From the NCBI RefSeq assembly GCF_022898935.1, contig NZ_JALIRP010000004.1, forward strand, positions 310,001 to 374,000: a stretch of DNA of 64,000 nucleotides. The letters run 5' to 3'. The DNA is from Paenibacillus mangrovi. Its GTDB lineage: Bacteria; Bacillota; Bacilli; Paenibacillales; Paenibacillaceae. The position numbers and the translations under genes were made by a program. Shown one piece after another: positions 34,135-41,476 of this stretch. The notes under the pieces are model-generated. The model was not told where the DNA came from. It saw only the letters and a list, made by a program, of their open reading frames with translations, and did no database searches. Each line of letters starts with the position of its first letter. Within the stretch, counting starts at the first letter, position 1.

Positions 34135-35583
34135 TTATTCAGTTGGGCTGACATCCGGGAGCTGCGACGTATTCTGAGAAACATCTGTCATTTGCTCTTC
34201 TTCAAGTCTCGGCAGTCTCACCACAATCGTGGTCCCCACTCCCAGCTCACTTTGAATCAGTAAAATACCATGATGAAGCTCAACCAATTGCTGCGAAATG
34301 GCGAGTCCAAGTCCGGTGCCCCCATTCAACGGGTCAACCTGGAAGAAACGATCCTTGACTCGAACCAAATGATCTTCACTGATTCCTATTCCAGTATCAT
34401 GAACCTGTACAACTACATTATTTCCTTCAATGGAGACAAGCAGATCAATTGCCGAATTTTCATGCGAAAATTTGATGGCATTGTCCACAAGATTCAGGAA
34501 GACCTGCTTAAGACGGTTGGCGTCCCCTTCTACAAGAGGCTTATCCACTGAGTCTAGGCGAAGTTCAATGGATCTTTTCTCCGCTTTGGTCCATAAATTA
34601 AGCATAATCTCTTGCAGCAGTTCTTTCAAGTCAACCCTGTCGAATGACACCTTCATCTCGTTTTGCTGCAGCTTCGAGAAGTCGAGTATTTCTTCCACTA
34701 GGCCGATCAGACGATCGGTCTCCTTCGTGATGATCTCCATGCCTATTTTGGTCTCTTCAGGATCATACCCACCCGAGTTAATGGTTTCGCTCCAACCCTT
34801 GATGCTGGTCAGTGGCGTCCTAAGCTCATGAGAGATTGAAGAAATAAAATCATCTTTTACCTGATTGCTGCGTACAATTTCTTGAGCCATATAATTTAGC
34901 GTTGATGCAAGCTCTCCAAGCTCGTACTTGTAATTGCCTTTAATTCTTGCATTAAATTTGCCCTGCGCCATCAGCGCGGAAACGGCTGTGATCGTATTCA
35001 GCGGTTTAACAATCGAATTGGCAAGTCCAAGACTGAATGCCAGAACCAGAGCCAGTACAACGGCAGCAACCGCTGTGGCAATGAGCGTGACGTTAAACAG
35101 CTTTTCGTTTACCCGTTCAAGTGAGGTGACATACCTGACGATGTAGGGCTCTTGTCCGTTATCCTGCTCCATTTTGGAAACAGCCATCACGTCCTCACCT
35201 GTACCCGGCTGCCGACCTACCCATCTACCGACATTACCCGATTGGGCCTGTGAGATATCACTGGTCTTAATGGATTCGTCAGGCTGGAACTCAGATGAGT
35301 TGATCAAGACGTCACCCTGGACATTTAAAATCTGCATCTCTGTAAAACTCAGCTTATATATCGCAAGCAGATTACCCAGGTCATCCTTGCCTTCGTTAGA
35401 GGTGCTACTGAATTTCTGATAGTCCTCTACCTGTTTGATATGTTGAGTGATATGGCTGTAGATGCTGTCATAATAATAGCTTCGTATTGCCAGTAAAAAA
35501 ATGACTTCAGCCAGCAGCAGCGTCGAAAACACCACGATAAAGTAATGCATGACGATCTGCCGGCGAATGCCTTTCTTAATCAT
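34135..35583 (-). CDS. Sensor histidine kinase (HisKA, HAMP, extracellular sensor)
   Basis: A 482-residue kinase: span 1 (about 12-33), an extracellular sensor domain of about 130 residues, span 2 (about 164-187), HAMP (about 188-240), HisKA with H252 (SSISHELRTPLTSIKGW), and a HATPase domain with NLVDNAIKFS, DTGIGISEDHL and GGTGLGLAI. The ATG at 35583 overlaps the regulator stop as ATGA, so the pair is translationally coupled. The upstream gene of the same unit encodes a calcium-loop lipoprotein that could feed the extracellular sensor (inference). ResE/PhoR-like in layout; signal unknown. Confidence 0.92.
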   Translation of the reverse strand: MIKKGIRRQIVMHYFIVVFSTLLLAEVIFLLAIRSYYYDSIYSHITQHIKQVEDYQKFSSTSNEGKDDLGNLLAIYKLSFTEMQILNVQGDVLINSSEFQPDESIKTSDISQAQSGNVGRWVGRQPGTGEDVMAVSKMEQDNGQEPYIVRYVTSLERVNEKLFNVTLIATAVAAVVLALVLAFSLGLANSIVKPLNTITAVSALMAQGKFNARIKGNYKYELGELASTLNYMAQEIVRSNQVKDDFISSISHELRTPLTSIKGWSETINSGGYDPEETKIGMEIITKETDRLIGLVEEILDFSKLQQNEMKVSFDRVDLKELLQEIMLNLWTKAEKRSIELRLDSVDKPLVEGDANRLKQVFLNLVDNAIKFSHENSAIDLLVSIEGNNVVVQVHDTGIGISEDHLVRVKDRFFQVDPLNGGTGLGLAISQQLVELHHGILLIQSELGVGTTIVVRLPRLEEEQMTDVSQNTSQLPDVSPTE

Positions 35584-36278
35584 TGTCCCTGACCCTTCCA
35601 TTTATACCCGTGACCCCATACGGTCTGGAGAAACTCGGGCTCGGAAGGATTGTCCTCAATCTTTTGGCGAAGACGGCGGATGTTCACGTCAACGATCTTC
35701 GGATCGCCCATATATTCCTTGCCCCATACGTGATCCAGCAGAACGTCGCGGCTGAGCGGGGTATTTTCTTTTTCGAGAAAAAATTGTACCAACGAAAATT
35801 CCGTTGGCGTAAGCTCAATATTGTGTCCATTTTTCTTAAACTGCTTGGAAATGAGATCCAAAGCAAAAGGTCCAGATTGGAAAGAAACCTTCGCTGATGT
35901 CTCGCGATGCACATTTACTCTGCGAAGCAGAGACTGGATTCTCGCGATCAGCTCGGTTGGGCTGAAAGGTTTGCTGACGTGGTCGTCAGCCCCTACCGAT
36001 AATGCATAGACTTTATCCTGTTCCTGCACTTTGGCTGTCAGGAAAATAATACCCAGCCGTTCATTGGTCTCACGAATTCGGCGGCATACCTCAAATCCGT
36101 CAATTCCCGGCACCATGACGTCCAGCAGGGCAATATCAATATCCGGGTTACTGAGTATCAGATCAAGCGCATCGTTTCCGTTAGATGCCTCAAGCACTTC
36201 AAACCCGTTGCGTTTTAAATTAATGACAATAAAACTGCGGATGGAATCTTCATCTTCCAAAATCAACACTTTACTCAC
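35580..36278 (-). CDS. OmpR/PhoB-family response regulator
   Basis: A 232-residue regulator. The receiver has ILEDEDSIR, phospho-acceptor D53 (IALLDVMVPG), FLTAKVQEQD and DHVSKPFSPTEL. The winged helix (about 130-228) has LTPTEFSLVQFFLE and VDVNIRRLRQKIE. It starts with GTG at 36278, overlaps the lipoprotein gene upstream by 8 bp and the kinase gene downstream by 4 bp, so three proteins are made as a coupled set. Confidence 0.94.
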   Translation of the reverse strand: MSKVLILEDEDSIRSFIVINLKRNGFEVLEASNGNDALDLILSNPDIDIALLDVMVPGIDGFEVCRRIRETNERLGIIFLTAKVQEQDKVYALSVGADDHVSKPFSPTELIARIQSLLRRVNVHRETSAKVSFQSGPFALDLISKQFKKNGHNIELTPTEFSLVQFFLEKENTPLSRDVLLDHVWGKEYMGDPKIVDVNIRRLRQKIEDNPSEPEFLQTVWGHGYKWKGQGQ

Positions 36279-37605
36279 TTTGCTTGTCCTTCCTTTCTAT
36301 CGGCGGAACTTCATTTTTCGGTTTGTTTTTGTTCGGATTATTGGACAGGTCAAAATCCACACTCTTCTTATATGCAATGACCTTCTCGCTCGTTCGTTTC
36401 AAATACTTCCAGTCATCATGCTGCTTATCCCACTCGTATAGGGAGAAAAATTTAATTTCAGCAACGGTTTTTCCGGAATCAATCATAACAAAACGCAAAT
36501 ATTTGTTCATTTCCGACTTCGTATCCACTGTAATTTTGTTATGCCACTCCGGAGGGAAAAATCCGAAGTCGAAATCATACTTGAAGTCGTGATATTTCTC
36601 GGCCACAAACTTCAGTCCGCTCTTGCCATCCCACTGATAATACGAGCAGAAATAAGGAATCTCATCCTGATTCTTAAAGTAGGACCAGCCGATCGGTGGA
36701 TTCAGCAGCGGAATTTCTATAATACCGTCATTATTAATATCTTCACTGTACACCCTGTAATTTCTGTACGTTTGATCCTGGTTAGGGAGAACTGACTTGA
36801 GCTTGCCGTCTTCCATCACAATGACGGTTGTGAAGGATGCTTCCCCGACGTTAGAAAGCGTGGCGTCCAGAACGATGCCTTCAACGCTGTTACCTTCTGG
36901 ATCGACGTACACTTTACCTGCGACAACATTGTAATAATCGTAAATATACGGCTTCATTTCGAGCTTGTCGAGCTCTAGGAAGCTGCCGTCCTCATATTGA
37001 AACGTAGTAATAAAATTGCTTTCGCCGTGTTTCAGCTCCACGATGGTCAGATCATTGACATGATCCTTGTTCATATCGCTGATGACAAAATTCGTATACG
37101 GATGCTCTAATACCCTTTCCACTGTTTTGCCGGTGTAGCTGTATATGAAAACATAGTTTTGGGTCTCCTCGTTGCCTATTGAATATCCGGCTACAATATC
37201 TACGCGGCCATCATTCGTCATGTCTTTAAAATACAAGGATTCGAGCACTTTACCTGCACCGTCAAAGGTGATTTGCTTCACCCACGTACCGGTCGTCTTT
37301 CTAAAGATCATCCCGTGAATGCCAATCGTCTGATCCGGCGTTTCATAAAAGACGACCGCTTCATTGACGCCATCATTATCCAGATCCACAAAATGGATGA
37401 CATTGGTATCATTCTCCTCGTTGGAACGGATTAAGCTCGCATCCTCAGGCAAATTGGCCATTACGATGGACCGCAAGGATTCTTTTTCAGCTGGCAACTC
37501 TGGGGTTTTCATCATCAGGACCGGGTCGCTGATAAAAGAGCATCCACTCAGCAGCAGCAGCAAAAAAAAAGCGGCAGGGATATAAATCCAGTAGCGTTTT
37601 ACCAA
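36271..37605 (-). CDS. Lipoprotein with VCBS/FG-GAP-like calcium loops, coupled to a two-component system
   Basis: A 444-residue lipoprotein with lipobox LLSGC (C22). At least four EF-hand-like loops, DLDNDGVNE, DMTNDGRVD, DMNKDHVND and DINNDGIIE, recur about every 50-160 residues and match integrin-alpha/VCBS beta-propeller repeats. The start is TTG at 37605. Its stop overlaps the response regulator start, so it belongs to that system. A plausible role is an extracytoplasmic accessory sensor, or a target of the kinase circuit; no known function assigned. Confidence 0.85.
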   Translation of the reverse strand: MVKRYWIYIPAAFFLLLLLSGCSFISDPVLMMKTPELPAEKESLRSIVMANLPEDASLIRSNEENDTNVIHFVDLDNDGVNEAVVFYETPDQTIGIHGMIFRKTTGTWVKQITFDGAGKVLESLYFKDMTNDGRVDIVAGYSIGNEETQNYVFIYSYTGKTVERVLEHPYTNFVISDMNKDHVNDLTIVELKHGESNFITTFQYEDGSFLELDKLEMKPYIYDYYNVVAGKVYVDPEGNSVEGIVLDATLSNVGEASFTTVIVMEDGKLKSVLPNQDQTYRNYRVYSEDINNDGIIEIPLLNPPIGWSYFKNQDEIPYFCSYYQWDGKSGLKFVAEKYHDFKYDFDFGFFPPEWHNKITVDTKSEMNKYLRFVMIDSGKTVAEIKFFSLYEWDKQHDDWKYLKRTSEKVIAYKKSVDFDLSNNPNKNKPKNEVPPIERKDKQSE

Positions 37606-37644
37606 TATGAATCACTCTTTCTATCCAAAGCCTGTTTAAAGGCT

Positions 37645-38370
37645 TTATAACATATTTCGTTCTCGAACTGTCAACCGGCGTCCGGAAACATCAAATGCGA
37701 ATTCTCCGCCTGCCAGGCCTATAATCCGCGTTGCATAGCGTTCTGCCAGCTCCAGCGGCAGTACCGTGAGCACAGTGGCTCTCTCCTCTTCACAAAGCTG
37801 CTTCAGCGTCTCCATGACGCTCTCCTGCGATTTGGGATCAAGACCAATGACTGGCTCGTCAGCAAGAATTACCTTGGCCCCGTGTACAAGTGAGCGTGCG
37901 ATCGCAATTCTCTGACGCTCGCCGCCGCTCAGCTTATCGCATTTTTGATGCGCTTTTTCCAGCAGTCCGAGCTGCTCAATCACGTCCATGGCGCCCATAT
38001 AATCATCGGACCGTACCATTCCGGTTGCCATTCTCCACAGTGGAGTCTGGCCCACTTGTCCAATCAGCACATTTTTCAAGGCTGTACGGTTCAGGTAAAG
38101 CAGAGGGTTCTGTTCCAAGTATGCCCATTCACGTTTTATTTTTCTTTTTCCGGCAAACGTGTCCTTCAAAACATCGTATCCGTCTATGACAAAGGTGCCC
38201 TTATCCCATTTTTCCTTCATTGCCAGGCAGCGCAGCAGCATGCTCTTTCCGCTTCCGCTAGCACCAACGAGCGCAATAAGTTCCCCGCGTTGAAAATCAA
38301 GCGAAATGCTTTTGAGTACAGGAATTTTATCTACTCCGACGGACTTGGTTAAATGCTGAATTCTAATCAT
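37645..38370 (-). CDS. Orphan ABC transporter ATPase (PhnC-like)
   Basis: A 241-residue ABC ATPase with Walker A GASGSGKSM, signature LSGGERQR, Walker B VILADEPVIGLDP and a VLPLELAERYA region in which the usual H-loop histidine (THE/THD) is missing or replaced. The central AYLEQNPLLYLNRTALKNVLIGQVG resembles PhnC-type phosphonate ATPases. AGAGGAGAAATGTC precedes ATG 38370. No permease gene is adjacent. The lipoprotein-regulator-kinase genes follow after 39 bp, so it may be co-transcribed. The switch-histidine change hints at altered ATP hydrolysis. Confidence 0.85.
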   Translation of the reverse strand: MIRIQHLTKSVGVDKIPVLKSISLDFQRGELIALVGASGSGKSMLLRCLAMKEKWDKGTFVIDGYDVLKDTFAGKRKIKREWAYLEQNPLLYLNRTALKNVLIGQVGQTPLWRMATGMVRSDDYMGAMDVIEQLGLLEKAHQKCDKLSGGERQRIAIARSLVHGAKVILADEPVIGLDPKSQESVMETLKQLCEEERATVLTVLPLELAERYATRIIGLAGGEFAFDVSGRRLTVRERNML

Positions 38371-38436
38371 GACATTTCTCCTCTGGTCTCTCGTTCTCTT
38401 CCTTCTATCATAAAGCATTCGGTTTCAGGAGTACAG

Positions 38437-39621
38437 CTATTGCCTTACATATACTGCAGATTTATCCCGTACGGCGATACCGATAACACTGAAGATGATA
38501 AATCCGAATCCGAGCACGACAAACATACCAGCATTCCAGCCGTATTGCATCAAAGCACCACCGACATTTGGCCCTGCGATGCTTCCTATATTAAAATGAA
38601 AGGATGCGATCACATTGGCCGCAGGCAGCAGAAGCTTAGGAAGTATATCGGCTGAATAAGCAAGACCGAGCGAGAAAAATGAACCTATCATTCCTCCTGC
38701 AAGCAATAGCAATACAAGAATGAGCGCAATGGAGGTTCCGGCCAATGGAACCATCATGAACGCCAGGCCGCCGATAATTCCGGATATAATCAGGATTCTT
38801 TTTCTGCCGAAACGATCACTGAGCATGCCAAGCGGTAGCTGAAGCACCAGCCCGCCGATTCCGATGCATGGCAGGAGAAATGCAATTTGCTGTTCGCTGA
38901 GCCCTACGCGCAGGCCGTAGACAGGAAAATTGCTGTTGATGCCCGCTTCCATATATCCGTACAGAAGAGCCGGGATGAGAGCGTACCAGGCCAGCGCGTA
39001 GCTGCGGCGGAATCTTTTCTCCGGACGATCTTCTTTATTGACTTTTTCCGGTCTGAGATCCGGAAGTTTTATCAGTACCAGCAGCAAGGAGAGCAGGATC
39101 AGCACAGCAAGAGCTATAAAAGGTACGCTGTAGCCAAAATCGAGAAGTGGTATACCCAGCGGACCCAAACTGAAGCCCAGTCCATAGGACATGCCATATA
39201 TCGAAATGTTTCTTCCTCTGTTCTCCTCCGGTGTAACCAGCAGTACCCAAAGCTGGGCAGCATAATGCACTGCACTGTCCCCGATACCGACAAGCAGACG
39301 AAGAATAAACCAGAATTTCACATCCGGAAAGATCGGAAATAAAATAACGGAAACCAGTACGAGAGCAAGCCCAAAACTGACAAGCTTCTTAAAGCCTAAT
39401 GCTCCCAGCGTACGTTCCGCCACGAGTGTCATGGCGAAGGAGCCGACATACAGCGCGGCTGCGTTAAGTCCGTTCATCGCCGATGATACGCCCATTTTTT
39501 CCAAGAAAATAGATAATACGGGCAACAAAAGCCCTTGGCTAACCCCTACAGCTACAATTACGATGAGTAATATGACATAATGAAAAGACAAGCTGCGGTT
39601 CATGCTGTTTGATTGTGACAC
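38437..39621 (-). CDS. MFS transporter (drug efflux type)
   Basis: A 394-residue major facilitator with about 12 spans. GMLSDRFGRKRIL in the second half is the conserved loop motif, and SMSYGLGFSLGPL-like segments (YGMSYGLGFSLGP) resemble motif C of exporters. It starts with GTG at 39621 behind GAAGGAGG. A good sigma-A promoter is visible (39696-39668). An ArsR-type regulator is divergent, and could control it. Substrate unknown. Confidence 0.9.
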   Translation of the reverse strand: MSQSNSMNRSLSFHYVILLIVIVAVGVSQGLLLPVLSIFLEKMGVSSAMNGLNAAALYVGSFAMTLVAERTLGALGFKKLVSFGLALVLVSVILFPIFPDVKFWFILRLLVGIGDSAVHYAAQLWVLLVTPEENRGRNISIYGMSYGLGFSLGPLGIPLLDFGYSVPFIALAVLILLSLLLVLIKLPDLRPEKVNKEDRPEKRFRRSYALAWYALIPALLYGYMEAGINSNFPVYGLRVGLSEQQIAFLLPCIGIGGLVLQLPLGMLSDRFGRKRILIISGIIGGLAFMMVPLAGTSIALILVLLLLAGGMIGSFFSLGLAYSADILPKLLLPAANVIASFHFNIGSIAGPNVGGALMQYGWNAGMFVVLGFGFIIFSVIGIAVRDKSAVYVRQ

Positions 39622-39667
39622 TTTGAAAAATCCTCCTTCGATAGATCAGGGCAAACTTACTTGAACA

Positions 39668-39696
39668 ATTATAGTAGACAACCCGATACTCAACAA
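39668..39696 (-). promoter_or_regulatory. Sigma-A promoter of the MFS gene
   Basis: TTGTTG (39696-39691), 17-bp spacer, TATAAT (39673-39668) on the minus strand, 47 bp upstream of the GTG start. Confidence 0.75.
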
Positions 39697-39743
39697 GCCA
39701 TAATGAAGGAGATGCACTGATTTCATAGGAGGTTATCGGTTTC

Positions 39744-40661
39744 ATGAACTATGAAGTGAAAGTTGACGTTTCACCCATATACGAACTGCTTGGCAGTTTT
39801 ATGGTATATACTTCCAAGAAGTGGGTCCGCAATCTGGATATTGGACCTGAATGGATCAGTGAGGTAAGCAGCAAGCTAGCCCCGGAAGTCTCGGCGGCAC
39901 TTTCCAAGGCCGCAGCTTGGCCGTTTGACGACTACGATGTTCTCTACGCCTGGGCTATTCATCGGAATAACGGCGATTCTGTCATCAGCTTCCTCGAATG
40001 CTTGCAGGAAACACCTGAAGAAGTGCTGCTTGCGGCGGCATCCCCATATTTACCGAATCTCACCTTGGAAGAAACAAGGCGCATCAGGGAACAATATACT
40101 CCACTGTTAGAGATTTGGTATGAGAATTATTTTAAGGATGTTGAAGCAGGAATTATCCCGCTCATCGAAGAGGATGCCAAGGAAAAAGGGATGCTCCTTA
40201 CCAAAATGGACCCCATGAGCCTGATCGAGTACGCCTCCGGCGGATTGGTAATCGAGAACGTTCCTGAGGTTCAGACGATCGTTCTTTTTCCGACAGTCCA
40301 TAATAGGCCTATCAATGCGTATTGCTACTATAAAAAAATGATGCTGGTACAGTATCCCGTAGATGTCCCGGAAGAAGATGAGGACGAGCCCCCAACCTGC
40401 CTGCTGCGGATGACTCATGCACTATCCGATCCCAAGAGGCTTCGTCTGCTCCGTTATGTGGCGGAGAAACCTCATTCCCTCGATGAAATGGTTCGGGATC
40501 TAGACCAACCGGAAGAATCGCTCAAACATCACTTGATGATCCTGAGGGTGGCAGGATTGCTGCGGATTCATCTCGGAGCTGAAGAAAAGGAAAAATTCAG
40601 TATTCGTCCGGACGGTGCGTCGGAGCTCCAGATGTTTCTGGAATCTTACATGCGTCTATAA
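39744..40661 (+). CDS. ArsR-type winged-helix regulator with long N-terminal domain
   Basis: A 305-residue protein. The C-terminal part (about 215-300) is a winged helix of ArsR type: MTHALSDPKRLRLLRYVAEKPHSLDEMVRDL followed by the recognition segment ESLKHHLMILRVAGLLRIH. The first 200 residues are helical and begin VSPIYELLGSFMVYTS, a ligand-binding type N-terminus seen in long ArsR relatives. No metal-binding CxC is visible. GGAGGTTATCGGTTTC precedes the ATG. Its divergent neighbour is an MFS exporter, and a HAD gene follows 10 bp downstream. Confidence 0.85.
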   Translation: MNYEVKVDVSPIYELLGSFMVYTSKKWVRNLDIGPEWISEVSSKLAPEVSAALSKAAAWPFDDYDVLYAWAIHRNNGDSVISFLECLQETPEEVLLAAASPYLPNLTLEETRRIREQYTPLLEIWYENYFKDVEAGIIPLIEEDAKEKGMLLTKMDPMSLIEYASGGLVIENVPEVQTIVLFPTVHNRPINAYCYYKKMMLVQYPVDVPEEDEDEPPTCLLRMTHALSDPKRLRLLRYVAEKPHSLDEMVRDLDQPEESLKHHLMILRVAGLLRIHLGAEEKEKFSIRPDGASELQMFLESYMRL

Positions 40662-40671
40662 GGAGTGAAGC

Positions 40672-41442
40672 TTGTTGAATAACACATCAAGACAACATAT
40701 TTTATTTGATTTGGATGACACACTGATCTATTGCAACAAATACTTTGGCATTGTTCTCGGAGAATTTTTTGAAATGCTTCATCACTGGCTTGGAGATCAG
40801 CAAATTTCAACCGATGAAATCAGCCAGAAACAGATCGAAATCGATGTCGCCCAGGTCAGCCGCACCGGCTTCAGCAGCGGAAACTTTCCTAAATCTCTGA
40901 TTGAAACGTACCGCTTTTTTTGCCGAAAGCTGAATCGCCCGATTCATTTGGAAGAAGAGCAGCAGTTGAACAAGCTGGGCCTGAGCGTATACGAGCAGGA
41001 AGTTGAGCCGTACCCCGGCATGGTGGAAACACTGGAAACCCTGCAACAGGAAGGCCATCACTTGTATCTCTACACAGGCGGAGATAGTGCGATACAGCAG
41101 CGTAAAATTGATCAGATGAAGCTCAGCACCTATTTTGATGACCGGATCTTTATTACGCAGCATAAAAATGAATCCACGTTGGAGCAGATTTTGCGTAAAG
41201 GTTCGTTTGACCGGTCCGTGACCTGGATGATCGGAAATTCACTGCGGACGGATGTTGTACCCGCGCTTACCGCCGGGCTGCAAAGCATCTATGTCAAACA
41301 GTCCAATGAATGGGCGTATAATATGGTCGAGCTACAGCAGGAGCCTGGAAGCACGTTATACACGGTTTCCTCCATCGAGGAAGTACCGAATATCATCGAT
41401 ATCAAAATTAAGCAGGAACAAAAACAACGGACCCTCAATTAA
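40672..41442 (+). CDS. HAD-family hydrolase
   Basis: A 256-residue haloacid dehalogenase-like protein. Motif I is FDLDDTLIY with D13 and D15, motif II lies in HLYLYTGGDSA, and motif III/IV in WMIGNSLRTDVVPALTAG. A helical cap (about 25-95) makes it a C1-type phosphatase. It starts with TTG 40672 or 40675 behind AAGGAGTGAAGC and probably shares a transcript with the ArsR-type gene. Substrate unknown; YfnB/YjjG-like nucleotidases are the nearest resemblance. Confidence 0.88.
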   Translation: MLNNTSRQHILFDLDDTLIYCNKYFGIVLGEFFEMLHHWLGDQQISTDEISQKQIEIDVAQVSRTGFSSGNFPKSLIETYRFFCRKLNRPIHLEEEQQLNKLGLSVYEQEVEPYPGMVETLETLQQEGHHLYLYTGGDSAIQQRKIDQMKLSTYFDDRIFITQHKNESTLEQILRKGSFDRSVTWMIGNSLRTDVVPALTAGLQSIYVKQSNEWAYNMVELQQEPGSTLYTVSSIEEVPNIIDIKIKQEQKQRTLN

Positions 41443-41459
41443 GGGACCGTTGTTTTTTG
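41421..41459 (+). terminator. Terminator overlapping the HAD gene stop
   Basis: AAAACAACGGACCCT / AGGGACCGTTGTTTT with a 6-nt loop and T-run. The TAA stop at 41440-41442 lies inside the loop/stem, so the last codons are part of the hairpin. It may also serve the convergent topB. Confidence 0.9.
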
Positions 41460-41476
41460 TTTCATATCCGGTTATT

